Source: Cynocephalus volans
Lineage: Eukaryota; Chordata; Mammalia; Dermoptera; Cynocephalidae
Reading direction: 5' to 3'
DNA length: 64,000 nt
NCBI RefSeq assembly: GCF_027409185.1
Contig: NC_084469.1
Coordinates: 30,680,293 to 30,744,292, forward strand
Shown: piece by piece, positions 23,119 through 36,578 of the stretch
Numbering within the stretch: position 1 is the stretch's first letter
Layout: each line of letters starts with the position of its first letter
Made by a program: the position numbers and the translations under genes
The notes under the pieces: generated by a model
Databases searched by the model: none
Seen by the model: only the letters and a program-made list of their open reading frames with translations
What the model was told of the DNA's origin: nothing

Positions 23119-23631
23119 GTAGGTGAACAGCTGCCCACAATGCCTTGTGCAGCCAAGCCAGGGATGGCCACACTGGCCAAGTGATGGTGGCTTACAGCCA
23201 CGGCACTGTCTCTCTCCGACTGTTTATGAGTCACCAGGACAGTCCCCTACGGACAGTCCCACAGCAGCCCATGTCTGGACAGGGACCCATAACCCTGAAT
23301 TGGACACCTTGTGTCTCCATCAGAGAAGGGACCCGCAGCCTCGCCGTGGCTGCTCTCTGTTTCCTGTGGCCACAGCCCTGTGGCATCATCCTTGTCCAGG
23401 CCTTTTTCTCCTTTCTGCTGGTCCTTCTGCCTCACACTGCCCATCCTGCCAGCCACCCTTCCAATAACCAAACAGAGCTCAGTTGGCAGCGTCTCCCCAA
23501 CTGGTGTCCTCCAGCCAGACCTGGAGTCTAAGAGACAGCCACAAACCCCCATCACTCACACCTGTCACCCCGATGGCTGTACACAGCTCCAATGTGGCTG
23601 ACATGGCCCTTCAATCCACCATCGTCCTTCC
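23119..23631. other. Intron 8 remnant, missing 3' exons
   Basis: I looked for the next exon of the TBC1D3/USP6 family (the segment after 'LVQLM.S..HS.') and did not find it before the L1 at 23632. A pyrimidine-rich 'gtcctccag' near 23508 is a possible acceptor, but the text behind it does not match the family. Confidence 0.4.
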
Positions 23632-26600
23632 TTACTGCTCAGAATTGCTTTGGCTATGTGTGGTCTTTTGTTATTCCATATAAATATCTGGATACTTTTT
23701 TCCATTTCTAAGAAAAATGTCATTGGAATTTTGATGGGGATTGCATTGAATTTGTATATCACTTTGGGTAGTATGGACATTTTCACAATTTTGGTTCTAC
23801 CAATCCAAGAGCATGGGATATCTTTCCGTCTTCTTGTGTTCTCTTTAATTTCTCTCAGCAGTGGTTTGTAGTTCTCATTATAGAGATTTTTCACCTCCTT
23901 GGTTAACTCAATTCCTGAGCATTTTATTTTTTGGTGGCTATTGTAAATGGGCAAGCTTTCTTGATTTCTCTTTCTGCATGTTCACTATTGGAGAATAGAA
24001 ATGCTACTGATTTTTCTGTGTTGATTTTGTATCCTGCAACTTTGCTGAAATCATTTATCAACTCCAGGAGGTTTTTTGTGGAGGATTTAGGCTGTTCGAT
24101 ATATAGGATCATGTCATCTGCAAACAGGGACAGTTTGACTTCATCTTTTCCAATCTGGATACGCTTTATTTCCTTCTCTTTTCTGATTGCTCTGGCTAGT
24201 ACTTCCAACACTATGTTGAATAGGAGTGGTGAGAGTGGGCATCCTTGTCTAGTTCCTGTTCTTAAAGGAAAAGCTTTCAGCTTTTCGCCATTCAGGATAT
24301 TGGCAGTGGGTTTGTCATATATGGCTTTAATTATGTTGAGATACTTTCCATCTATACCTAACTTGTAGAGAATCTTTATCATGAATGAGTGTTGAATTTT
24401 ATCAAATGCTTTTTCAGCATCTATACAGATGATCATAGGGTTCTTGGGTTTGATTTTATTGATATGGTGTATCACATTTATTGATTTGCATCTGTTGAAC
24501 CAACCTTGCATCCCTGGGATGAATCCCATTTGATCATGGTGTATAATTTTGCATATGTGTTGTTGTATTCTGTCAGCTAGTATTTTATTGAGGAATTTTG
24601 TGTCTGTATTTATTAAGGATATTTGCCTGTAGTTTTCTTTTTTAGTTGTGTCTTTACCTGGTTTTGGTGTCAAGGTGATGTTTACTTCATAGAATGAGTT
24701 TGGGAGAATTGCCTCTGTTTCAATCTTTTGGAATAGTTTGTAGAGAACTGGTGTCAATTCCTCTTTGAATGTTTGGTAGAATTCTGCTGTGAATCCATTT
24801 GGTCCTCGGCTTTTCTTTGTTGTGAGCCTTCTGATAACAGCTTCAATCTCTTTTGTTGTTATTGGTCTGTTCAGATTTTCTACATCTTCTTGGCTCAGTT
24901 TTGGTAGTTTGTGTGTGTCCACAAATTTATCCATTTCCTCCAGATTTTCAAATTTGTTGGCATACAGTTGTTTCTTGTAGTCTCTAATGATTCCTTGTAT
25001 TTCAGATGAATCAGTTGTAATGTCACCTTTTTCATTTCTAATTTTTTTGTTATTTGGATCTCTTCTTTTTTTAGTTAGCTGTACTAATGGCTTGTCAATT
25101 TTATTTATCTTTTCAAAAAACCAACTTTTTGATTCATTGATCTTTTGTATCATTTTCTCGGTTTCAATTTCATTCAGTTCTGCTCCGATCTTAATGATTT
25201 CTTTCTGTCTGCTAACTTTGGGTTTGGATTGTTCTTGTTTTTATAGTTCTTTAAGGTGAAGTATTAGGTAGTTCCCTTGCCATTTTTCCATTTTTCTGAA
25301 GTAAGCATTTAATGCGATAAATTTCCCCTTTAGGACTGCTTTTGCAGTATCCCACAGGTTTTGGTATGATGTATCATTGTTTTCATTAGTTTCAATAAAT
25401 TTTTCGATTTCCTGTTTGATTTCTTCTTGGACCCATATGTCATTAAGTAGGATGCTGTTTAATTTCCATGTGTTGGTATAGTTTCCAGAATTTCATTTGT
25501 TATTGATTTCCAATTTTAATCCATGTGGTCTGAAAAAATACATGGCATAATTCCAATTTTTTTGAACCTGTTGTGACTTGATTTGTGACCTCACATGTGA
25601 TCAGTCCTGGAGAATGATCCATGTGCTGATGAGAAGAATGAATATTCTGAGGTTGTTGGATGGAATGTTCTGTAGATATCTGCCAAGTCCAATTGGTCTA
25701 AAGTGTTGTTTAGATCTTGTGTTTCTCTGCTGATTCTTTGCCTAGATGATCTGTCCAATATTGATACTGGAGTGTTCAGGTCCCCTGCTATTATAGTAGT
25801 AGTGTCTAGTTCCTTCTTTAGGTCTAATAGAGTTTGCTTTATAAATCTGGCTGCTCCAACATTGGGTGCTTATATATTTATGATTGTTATGTCTTCTTGA
25901 TGGATGAATCCTTTTATCATTATGTAGTGGCCATCATTATCTCTTTTTATGGTTTTTAGTTTAAAGTCTATTTTATCAGGCATAAGAATGGCTACTCCAG
26001 CTTGTTTTTCCTTTCTGTTTGCATGGTCAATCTTTTTCCATCCTTTCACTCTTAGTCTATGTGAGTCTTTATAGGTGAGGTGGGTCTCTTGAAGGCAGCA
26101 TATAGTTGGGTCCTCCTTTTTAATCCAGTCAGCCAGTCTGTGTCTTTTGATTGGGGAATTTAATCCTTTTACATTAAGAGTTGTTATTGAAAAGTGTTGA
26201 TTTACTCCTAGCCTTTTATTGATTTTTCTTTGTATGTCTTAAGTGTCTTTTCTTCCTTTCTTTCTGATTTACTGTTTGTCTTCTGTATTTGTTGGTTTCT
26301 TGGGTTGTAGATACACTTTTTTTTTTCTCTTCATTGTCAGCATTTTTATTTTACTAGTGGGTTGTGATTTTTTTTGAGTTTTTATGGCAGTGGTGGTTAT
26401 TTTTCAGGTACCAAACCCAGTACTCCCTTGAGAATTTATTGTAAGGGTGGTCCTGTGGTAGTGAACTCCTGCAGTTGTTGTTTGCCTGAGAAATATGCTA
26501 TTTGCCCTTCATTTCAGAAGGATAGCCTTGTGGGGTAGAGTATTCTTGGCTAGCAATCTCTGTCTTTTGGTGTTTTGAATATATCATCCCATTCCTTTCT

Positions 26601-27640
26601 CACTTTAAGGGTTTGTGATGAAAAGTCTGATGTTAGTCTGATTTGGGCTCCCTTATAGTTGATTTCATGCTCCTCTCTTGCAGCTTTTAAGATTCTCTCT
26701 TTGTCTTTGAATTTTGCCAATTTGACTATAACATTTCTTGTAGAAGACCTTTTTGAATACAGTTGGGGATCTTGAGCTTCCTGAATTTGAAGATCTGTGT
26801 CTTTTCCTATACCTGGGAAGATTTCTGCCATTATTTTGTTGAATATGTTTTCAATGCAATCTCCCTTTTCCTCCCCTTCTGGCATACCCATGACTCGGAT
26901 ATTTCAGTGCTTAAGGTTGTCTGATATCTCTCTTAGGTTTTCTTCAATGTTTATAATTCCTTTTTCTTTTTCTTTTTTTTTTTTTCTGCCAGTGTTATTT
27001 CAAACAGCCCATCTTCAAAGTCAGAAGTTTTCTCTTCTGCTTCTGTAAGCCTGCTGGTTAAGCTCTCTGTTGTGTTTTTTATTTTGTTGAATGAATTCTT
27101 CAGCTTGGCAAGCTCTGCTACATTCTTTTTCAGGGCATTGATTTCCTTGTACATTTCTTCTTTCAGGTTCCGTATTCTTTTCCTCCTTTCCTCATGTTGT
27201 CTAGCTGAGTTTTCTTGTATCTCATTTAATTTCCTTAGAATTATCACTCGAAATTCCTTGTCTGACATTTCAAGGGCTTCTTGTTCTATAGGATCTAGAG
27301 CTTGAGAGTTATTAGCCTTTCATGGTGTACTTTCTCGATTTTTCATATTTCTGGTATCTTTCCTTTGATGTTTAGTCATTGTGGCATGGGATTTCATGGT
27401 CACTGGTTTGACAATATTGTCTGGCTAGAATGCTGCTAGGGTTGCCAATTTGGCATGGCTGCCTCAGTGTCTGCTCGGTCACCCACTGGCACCTCAGGTG
27501 CATGGTCGCCTCGGGTCATGGGCCTCTCTGAGGAGGCAACTCTCTAGTTGGGGCACACTTGGCCAGGCTGGGGATGGAGTGAGGTGGTGGTGAGGCTTAC
27601 CTGCTCATCACGCGCTGGCATGGCATGGCGTGTGGCCGCT
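23632..27640 (-). mobile_element. L1 copy A, lacking its 3' end
   Basis: This is an antisense LINE-1 closely related to the full-length copy at 32294-39117. From right to left it has a short 5' UTR part, ORF1 pieces (26550-27268), the endonuclease region and the reverse transcriptase with FADDMILY (frame 23924-25153), and a further ORF2 piece (23565-23954) past a one-base frameshift at the T run 23927-23932. It ends inside ORF2 at 23632 with no 3' UTR or poly(A). Several frameshifts and stops make it non-autonomous. The right edge is near 27640, where an older L1 resumes. Confidence 0.85.
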
Positions 27641-28641
27641 GTATATCTTAGGCCTTTCCTCTGTTTGATTTTTTTAATGACACCTATTTTTCTGTTAAAT
27701 TTCTCATTGAGATCATGAACTGTTTTTCTGATTTTTTAAAATTATTTGTCTGTATTCCCTTCTATCTCAATGAGTTTCCTTAAAATTATTAATTTGAACT
27801 ACTTTTTCAACAAGTAGGGAATTTCTGACTCTTTGGAATTGGTTATTGGAGCATTCCTGTGTTTCTTTGGTGGTGTCATATTACCTTGGTTTTTTCCTCA
27901 TGCTTCTTGTTTCCCTGAGTTGATATCTGTGCATCTGGTGGAACAGTCACCTCTTTGAATTTTGTAGTGTGGCTTGCTTGGGGAAGGACTTTCACCTGGA
28001 AATGTGCCTTTGGTTGTCAATTGGGTAGAGTACAATGGCTTTGTTCTGTATAGGTGTGGTAGTATAGAGTGTGTAGTTTCTTCAGCAATCTATTTTTGAT
28101 ATGACTGTACATGCCTCAGTAGCCTATGTTTGGGAGGTTTTCGGTGGTAGTGGCACACTTTTGCCAGGGTGGGCTCCCTGTGTTAGTCCTCAGGCTGGGA
28201 GTGTGCACATGCTCACTGTGGGTCACTCCCCTCAGGAGCTGTTTCACTGATGATGGGGTTGCTGGAGTGATTTTCAGCCTGGGGCAGTGGGCATTCTGGG
28301 GATGGTTCACCAGTGGCAAGGTCACTATGCTGATTCTCGGAATGGGTTCTGTCCCACCAGGGGCACATCAACCAGACTGTTTCTCATTTAGATATGTGCA
28401 TGTGATGGCTCAAAGACTCAGGAGTGGGTCCACCAGGGGCATTGCTTTGAGTCAGGGACTTGGGCATGCTTTGACTTGACTTTGAGTTGGGTGTAGGTCT
28501 GCTGGCAGCTGGTCCACTGCACCACTTCTCAGGGCCAGTTGTGAGGCCATGCTTTCCTTGGTATTTTGGGAGTAGGTCTGCCAAAGGCAGGGCTGCTGAG
28601 TCACTTCTTGGGCAGTGGGCAAAGCTGTGGCATAGGCCTGC

Positions 28642-29052
28642 TGCTGTGGTTTGAATGTCCCCCCAAGTTCATGTTGGAATTTAACCCCCAATATGGTAGT
28701 GGAAAGTGGAGCCTTTAAGAGGTGATTGGATCATGAGGACAGTGCCCTTGTGAATAGATTGATCCATTCATAGAGTAATGAGTTGACAGTTTAACAGGTT
28801 GTCATGGGTGTGGTTCTGATGGCTTCATGAGGAGAGTGAGTGTGAAGGTTAGCTCTCTTGCTCTTGCCACTCTCACCATGTTATACCCTGTGTCACTGTA
28901 GAGAGTCACCACCAAGAAGAAGGCCCTCACCAGATGTGCCCCCTGGACCATAGACTTCCCAGCTTCTAAAACTATAGGAAATAAACCTCTTTTTCTTATA
29001 CATTAGCCTGTTTCAGGTATTCTGTTATAAGAAACAGAAATGGACTAATACA
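28642..29052 (+). mobile_element. MST-type MaLR solo LTR
   Basis: It starts 'TGCTGTGGTTTGAATGTCC', passes 'ggcctttaagaggtgattgg', 'gtgtggttctgatggcttca' and 'gaaggccctcaccagatgtg', has an AATAAA signal ('ggaaataaacctc'), and ends 'aaatggactaataca'. The 5-bp flanks CCTGC and CTTGC differ at one base. No internal retroviral sequence is seen, so it is a solo LTR. Confidence 0.85.
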
Positions 29053-29168
29053 CTTGCCAAGAGGGGCCCCAGCCAGCTGCCTCTTGGTCAGTGAGCAAGG
29101 CTTCGAGGGGGGGTTGCAGAGAGGGGACCCTGCTAGCTGCTTCTCCAGTGGTGGGTGAGGTGCTAGTT

Positions 29169-30072
<904 letters not shown>

Positions 30073-30089
30073 AGAATTGTTGAGGTGAG
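30073..30089 (+). repeat. Target-site duplication, right copy, of the H3.3 retrocopy
   Basis: AGAATTGTTGAGGTGAG directly follows the A tail and is identical to 29169-29185. Confidence 0.95.
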
Positions 30090-30956
30090 ATCACCTGCAA
30101 GCTTCCCCAAGAGGGTATGGATGCACTTCAGTGCTACGGGCCTGGGGGTATATTTGTTAGGGTAGGGACCCTCGAGCTGTTTTTCCGGGTTGGGATCTTG
30201 GGCACACAGAACTGGGATCTGCTTGTCTAACCTCTGGCCAGGGATGTGGGAGTGGATCAGTTCAGCAAGGCTGGGATTGGCTTCCCAGATGTGCAGGACT
30301 GGATTTATAGCTGCTCCTGGGCCCAGGCTTCAACCTGCCAGAGTCAGGGTATTGTAGTCTCTCCTGTGCATGTGTTGGAATGACAGCAGAGCCTTAAGGC
30401 TGGGGAAGCACAGTGGCTACTGGCCCCCAAGGCAGGACATGCTCCCACAGTGGCTCTGGTTTCAAGATGGTACCATGCTGCATCTGCTTGAGTCACGAGG
30501 GTGGGGGATAGGGAACGCACAGTATGTGCGCTTGTTCTGGAGTAACAAAGTGCATGTATTCTAGGCAGCTTTTGTATTCTAGGAAGCTTCCTCCTCTTGG
30601 CTCTGGGCTTCCAAGGGCTATGGGCTCCTTCTACTGTAGGAACTGCAGGCGTCTGTGGCGAGGATGGAGATTGGTGTGGGCTCTCTTCCTCTCTTTTCCC
30701 CACAAATGAATGTTTTTCCTGAATCAGTCCTGGTGGAGGAGATTTCGTGGCTGAGGCTGTGTGCCTCTCTCTCCTCTCTATGCTGCCATTCTGGACTTTC
30801 ATGCTCCACAGGGATCTTACCAGTCTCCTGCTGCGTTCCTGCACTCCCCCATAGATGTTCCCATCAGTATTTAGCTGTCTACTTGTTGTTCTGGTCCTTT
30901 TCCATGAGAGGGACATGTCCTCTCTAGTCCACCATCTATCCCACCTCCTCAGAACA

Positions 30957-32215
30957 AATGGTGTTTTTAACAAATGATGCTGGGACAACTGGATATCCAC
31001 ATGCAAAAGAATAAAATTAAACCCTTACCTCACACCATGTACAAAAATTAACTCAAAATGAATCCAAGACTTAAATGTAAGAGCTAAGATTATAAAACTC
31101 TTAGGAGAAAACACAGGGGTAAATCTTCATGACCTTGGTTTTAGCAATGGTGTCCTGGTTATGACACTAAAAGCACAAGCAACAGAAGAACAAATAGATA
31201 AATTAAAAGATTTTGTGCATCAAAGCACACCATCAGGAAGGTGAAAAGGCAGCCCACAAATGTGAGAAAATATTTTCAAAGAGTGTATCTGGTAACAGTC
31301 TGGTACATAGAACATATAAAGAACTCCTACAAGTTAACAGCAAAAAGACAAACAACGCAGTTAAAAAATGAACAAAGGACTTCAACAGACATTTCTCCAA
31401 AGAAGATGTACAAATGGCCAACAAGTACATGAAAAGATGTTCAATATCACTAGTCACGGACTGAAGACATTAAAATTTTCAAGGAGAGCTTTCTAAAATG
31501 GCTAGTCACCCACAAGGATGGCTATGATTTTTTTAAATGGCAAATAACAAGTGTTGGTGAGAATGTGGAGAAATTGGAAACTTCGTGCATTGTTAGTGGG
31601 AAAGTAAAGTGGTGCAGCTGCTATGGAAAAATAGTTCGGGGGTCCTTCAAAAGTTAAAATAGAATTACCATATGACACAGTAATTACATGCCTATGTATC
31701 TACCTAAAAAAATTTCAGTACACAAATACTTGTACATGAATTTTTGCAGCAGCATTATTCATAACTGCCCCAAAGTGGAAACAACCACCAACTGAAGACT
31801 GGATAAATAAAACATGGCATATTCATACAATGGAATATTATTCAGCAATAAGAGTAATGAGCTGCTGATGCATACCACAACATGCACGAACCATAAAAAC
31901 GTCAAAAATGTTATGCTAATTGAAAGAAGGCAGTCATAAAGGCCACATAGCATATGATTGTATTTATATGAAATATCACGAACGGGCAAATCCATAGAGA
32001 AATAAAGTAGATCAGGGATTTCCTAGGCATGGGTGGGAGGGATTACCGGGGAAAATAGAGAGTGGCTATTAACAGGCACAGTACTTCTTTGGGGGTAAAA
32101 AAAAGGTCCTAAAATCTCTCATGTTGACGTTTGCATAACTTTGTGAATATACAATAAACTATTTAATTGTAGACTTTAAGTGGGCGAATGGTATGGTATT
32201 TGAATTAAACATTAA
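30957..32215 (+). mobile_element. Old L1M 3' half
   Basis: Sense L1 ORF2 3' text and 3' UTR: 'gatgctgggacaactggata', 'cttacctcacaccatgtaca', 'gacttcaacagacatttctc', 'ggaatattattcagcaataa' and a tail 'gtagactttaagtgggcgaa'. The ORF2 frame is destroyed by stops. It lies head to head with the older L1M on its left. Confidence 0.85.
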
Positions 32216-32284
32216 TACATCTCCTAAAAATAGGTATTTTAACTTGGGAAATATGTATATAGATAGTATGTTAAATATGTGTGC

Positions 32285-32293
32285 ATTAATGTT
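32285..32293 (-). repeat. Target-site duplication of L1 copy B, 3' side
   Basis: ATTAATGTT here (AACATTAAT on the element strand) matches 39118-39126. The last two T overlap the poly(T) run, so the true length is 7-9 bp. Confidence 0.75.
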
Positions 32294-32360
32294 TTTTTTT
32301 TTTAAGTTTTATTTTGTCGATATACATTGTGGCTGATTATTGCTCCCCATCACCAAAACC

Positions 32361-32396
32361 TCCCTCCCTTCTCCCTCCCCCCCTCCCCCCCAACAA
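32361..32396 (-). other. G-rich tract of the L1 3' UTR
   Basis: The plus strand is a run of C blocks ('ccctcccttctccctccccc'), so the L1 transcript has many G runs that could form a G-quadruplex. Such polypurine tracts are a known feature of mammalian L1 3' UTRs. The same tract occurs in the L1 at 63653-63685. Confidence 0.7.
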
Positions 32397-32469
32397 TGTC
32401 CTTTCTGTTTGCTTGTCGTATCAACTTCAAGTAGTTGTGGTTGTTATATCTTCTTCCCCCCCCCCGGTT

Positions 32470-32471
<2 letters not shown>

Positions 32472-32547
<76 letters not shown>
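32472..32547 (+). repeat. (TG)n microsatellite inside the L1 3' UTR
   Basis: About 38 uninterrupted TG units. The sister L1 at the right end of the window has the same array at the same place with only about 9-10 units (63775-63793), so this is an expansion of an element-borne seed. Confidence 0.95.
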
Positions 32548-32550
<3 letters not shown>

Positions 32551-32564
32551 TTATATATTAATTT

Positions 32565-35500
32565 TTAGCTCCCTCCAATAAGTGAGAACATGTGGTATTT
32601 CTCTTTCTGTGCCTGACTTGTTTCACTTAATATAATTCTCTCAAGGTCCATCCATGTTGTTGCAAATGGCAGTATTTCATTCGTTTTTATAGCTGAGTAG
32701 TATTCCATTGTGTAGATATACCACATTTTCCGTATCCACTCATCTGATGATGGACATTTGGGCTGGTTCCAACACTTGGCTATTGTAAAGAGTGCTGCGA
32801 TAAACATTGGGGAACAGGTATACCTTCGACTTGATGATTTCCATTCCTCTGGGTATATTCCCAACAGTGGGATAGCTGGGTCGTATGGTAGATCTATCTG
32901 CAATTGTTTGAGGAACCTCCATACCATTTTCCATAGAGGCTGCACCATTTTGCAGTCCCACCAACAATGTATGAGAGTTCCTTTTTCTCCGCAACCTCGC
33001 CAGCATTTATCGTTCAGAGTCTTTTGGATTTTAGCCATCCTAACTGGGGTGAGATGGTATCTCAATGTGGTTTTGATTTGCATTTTCTGGATGCTGAGTG
33101 ATGTTGAGCATTTTTTCATATGTCTGTTGGCCATTTGTATATCTTCCTTAGAGAAATGCCTACTTAGCTCTTTTGCCCATTTTTTAATTGGGTTGCTTGT
33201 TTTCTTCTTGTAAAGTTGTTTGAGTTCCTTATATGTTCTGGATATTAATCCTTTGTCAGATGTATATTTTGCAAATATTTTCTCCCACTCTGTTGGTTGT
33301 CTTTTAACTCTGTTAATTGTTTCTTTTGCTGTGCAGAAGCTTTTTAGTTTGATATAATCCCATTTGTTTATTTTTCCTTTGGTTGCCCATGCTTTTGGGG
33401 TCGTATTCATGAAGTCTGTGTCCAGTCCTATTTCCTGAAGTGTTTCTCCTATGTTTTCTTTAAGAAGTTTTATTGTTTCAGGGTGTATATTTAAATCCTT
33501 AATCCATTTTGAGTTGATTTTAGTACACGGCGAGAGGTATGGATCTAGTTTCATTCTCCTGCATATGGATATCCAGTTCTCCCAGCACCATTTGCTGAAG
33601 AGGCAGTCCCTTCCCCAGTGAATAGGCTTGGTGCCTTTGTCAAAGATCAGATGGCAGTAAGTGTGTGGGTTGATTTCTGGATTCTCTATTCTATTCCATT
33701 GGTCAGTGTGTCTGTTTTTATGCCAGTACCATACTGTTTTGGTTATTATAGCTTTGTAGTATAGCTTAAAGTCAGGTAGTGTTATGCCTCCAGCTTTATT
33801 TTTTTTGCTCAGCATTGCTTTGGCTATGCGTGGTCTTTTATTGTTCCATATAAATGTCTGGATAGTTTTTTCCATTTCTGAGAAAAATGTCTTTGGAATT
33901 TTGATGGGGATTGCATTGAATTTGTATATCACTTTGGGTAGTATGGACATTTTCACTATGTTGATTCTTCCAATCCAAGAGCATGGGATAGCTTTCCATC
34001 TTCTTGTATCCTCTCTAATTTCTCTCAGCAGTGGTTTGTAGTTCTCATTATAGAGATTTTTCACCTCCTTAGTTAACTCAATTCCTAAGTATTTTATTTT
34101 TTGGTGGCTATTGTAAATGGCCAGGCTTTCTTGATTTCTCGTTCTGCATGTTCACTATTGGAGAAAAGAAATGCTACTGATTTTTGTGTGTTGATTTTGT
34201 ATCCTGCTACTGTGCTGAAATCATTTATCAATTCCAAGAGTTTTTTTGTAGAGGTTTTAGGCTGTTCGATATATAGGATCATGTCATCTGCAAACAGGGA
34301 CAGTTTGACTTCATCTTTTCCAATCTGGATGCCCTTTATTTCCTTCTCTTCTCTGATTGCTCTGGCTAGTACTTCCAACACTATGTTGAATAGGAGTGGT
34401 GAGAGTGGGCATCCTTGTCTAGTTCCTGTTCTTAAAGGAAAAGCTTTCAGCTTTTCCCCATTCAGGATGATATTGGCAGTGGGTTTGGCATATATGGCTT
34501 TAATTATGTTGAGATATTTTCCCTGTATACCTAACTTATAGAGGGTCTTTGTCATGAATGACTGCTGAACTTTATCAAATGCTTTTTCAGCATCTATAGA
34601 GATGATCATATGGTCCTTGTGTTTGAGTTTATTAATATGGTGTATCACATTTATTGATTTGTGTATGTTGAACCAACCTTGCATCCCTGGGATGAATCCC
34701 ACTTGATCATGGTGAATAATTTGACGTATGTGTTGCTGTATTCTGTTTGCTAGTATTTTAGTGAGGATTTTTGCATCTATATTCATCAAGGATATCGGCC
34801 TGTAGTTTTCTTTTTTGGTTATATCTTTACCTGGTTTTGGTATCAGGATGATGTTTGCTTCATAGAATGATTTTGGGAGATTTGCGTCCGTTTCAATCTT
34901 TTGGAATAGTTTGTAAAGAATTGGTGTCAATTCCTCTTTGAATGTTTGGTAAAATTCGGCTGTGAATCCATCTGCTCCTGGGCTTTTCTTTGTTGGGAGC
35001 CTTCTGATAACAGCTTCTATCTCCTTTATTGTTATTGGTCTGTTCAAATTTTCTACGTCTTCATGGTTCAGTTTTGGGAGCTTGTGTGTGTCCAGAAATT
35101 TATCCATTTCCTCCAGATTTTCAAATTTGTTGGCGTATAATTGTTTATAGTAGTCTCGAATGATTCCTTGTATTTCAGATGAATCAGTTGTAATATCGCC
35201 TTTTTCATTTCTAATTTTTGTTATTTGAGTCTTCTCTCTTCTTTTTTTTGTTAGCCGTGCTAATGGCTTGTCAATTTTATTTATCTTTTCAAAAAACCAA
35301 CTTTTTGATTCGTTGATCTTTTGAATTGTTTTTTGGTTTTCAATTTCATTCAGTTCTGCTCTGATCTTAATGATTTCTTTCCGTCTGCTAACTTTAGGTT
35401 TGGATTGTTCTTGTTTTTCTAGTTCTTTAAGGTGAAGTGTTAGGTGGTTCACTTGCCATCTTTCCATTCTTTTGAAGTGAGCGTTTAATGCAATAAAATT

Positions 35501-36391
35501 TCGCCTCAATATTGCTTTTGCAGTATCCCACAGGTTTTGGTATGATGTATCATTGTTTTCATTAGTTTCAAGAAATTTTTTGATTTCCTGCTTGATTTCT
35601 TCTTGGACCCATAAGTCATTAAGTAGAATGCTGTTTAATTTCCATGTGTTTGTATAGTTTCCACAGTTTCGTTTGTTATTAATTTCTAGTTTTAATCCAT
35701 TGTGGTCTGAGAAGATATATGGGATAATTCCAATTTTTTTGAATTTATTGAGACTTGATTTGTGACCTAATATGTGATCTATCCTGGAGAATGATCCATG
35801 TGCTGATGAGAAGAATGAATATTCTGAGGTTGTTGGGTGGAATGTTCTGTAGATATCTGCCAATTCCAATTGGTCTAGAGTCTTGTTTAGATCTTGTGTT
35901 TCTCTACTGATTCTTTGCCTAGATGATCTGTCTAATATTGACAGTGGGGTGTTCAGGTCCCCTGCTATTATGGTATTAGTGTCTATTTCCTTCTTTAGGT
36001 CTAATAGAGTTTGTTTTATAAATCTGGCTGCTCCAACATTGGGTGCATACATATTTATGATTGTTATGTCTTCTTGATGGATCAGTCCTTTTATCATTAA
36101 GTAGTGTCCCTCATTGTCTCTTTTTATGGTTTTTAGTTTAAAGTCTCTTTTGTCAGATATAAGAATAGCTACTCCAGCTTGTTTTTCTTTTCTGTTTGCA
36201 TGGTAAATCTTTTTCCATCCTTTCACTCTTAGTCTGTGTGAATCTTTATGGGTGAGGTGGGTCTCTTGTAGGCAGCATATAGTTGGGTCCTGCTTTTTGA
36301 TCCAGTCAGCCAGTCTGTGTCTTTTGATTGGGGAATTTAAGCCTTTTACATTAAGAGTTGTTATTGAAAGGTGTTGATTTATTCCTAGCAT
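32565..36391 (-). pseudogene. L1 ORF2: endonuclease-reverse transcriptase, one frameshift
   Basis: The enzyme nicks DNA and copies L1 RNA at the nick. The frame 36391-34094 (765 codons) has the APE-type endonuclease with Asn in 'TLNVKGLNS', Glu in 'LQETHL', 'AGDLNTP' and 'SDHNGL', followed by the RT with '[10 protein letters not shown]', '[18 protein letters not shown]' and catalytic 'FADDMILYI'. It ends at 'TIATKK' plus a stop. The rest continues in another frame (34064-32565, about 500 codons) with 'LGIELTKEV'-type thumb sequence just outside it, the Cys-rich motif '[14 protein letters not shown]' and a normal C terminus. The break is an A run of six on the element strand where seven would keep frame. 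The summed length of about 1,270 codons is normal for ORF2. All visible catalytic residues are present. Confidence 0.9.
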
Positions 36392-36578
36392 TTTATTGGT
36401 TGTTTGGTTGTCTTAGGTGTCTTTTGTTCCTTGCTTTCTGATTTACTGTTTGGTTTCTGTGTTTGTTGGTTCCTTAGGTTGTAGATAGTGTTTTTGTTAG
36501 CTTGTTTTCTCTTCATGGATGCCATTTTTATTATACTAGGGGGTATTGATTTTTCTTGGGTTTTTATGGCAGTGGTAG

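Noticed and set aside
23509-23600. A possible ninth exon of the TBC-domain gene behind a pyrimidine-rich CAG
   Set aside because: The translated text in all frames lacks the family's next segment and no donor fits.
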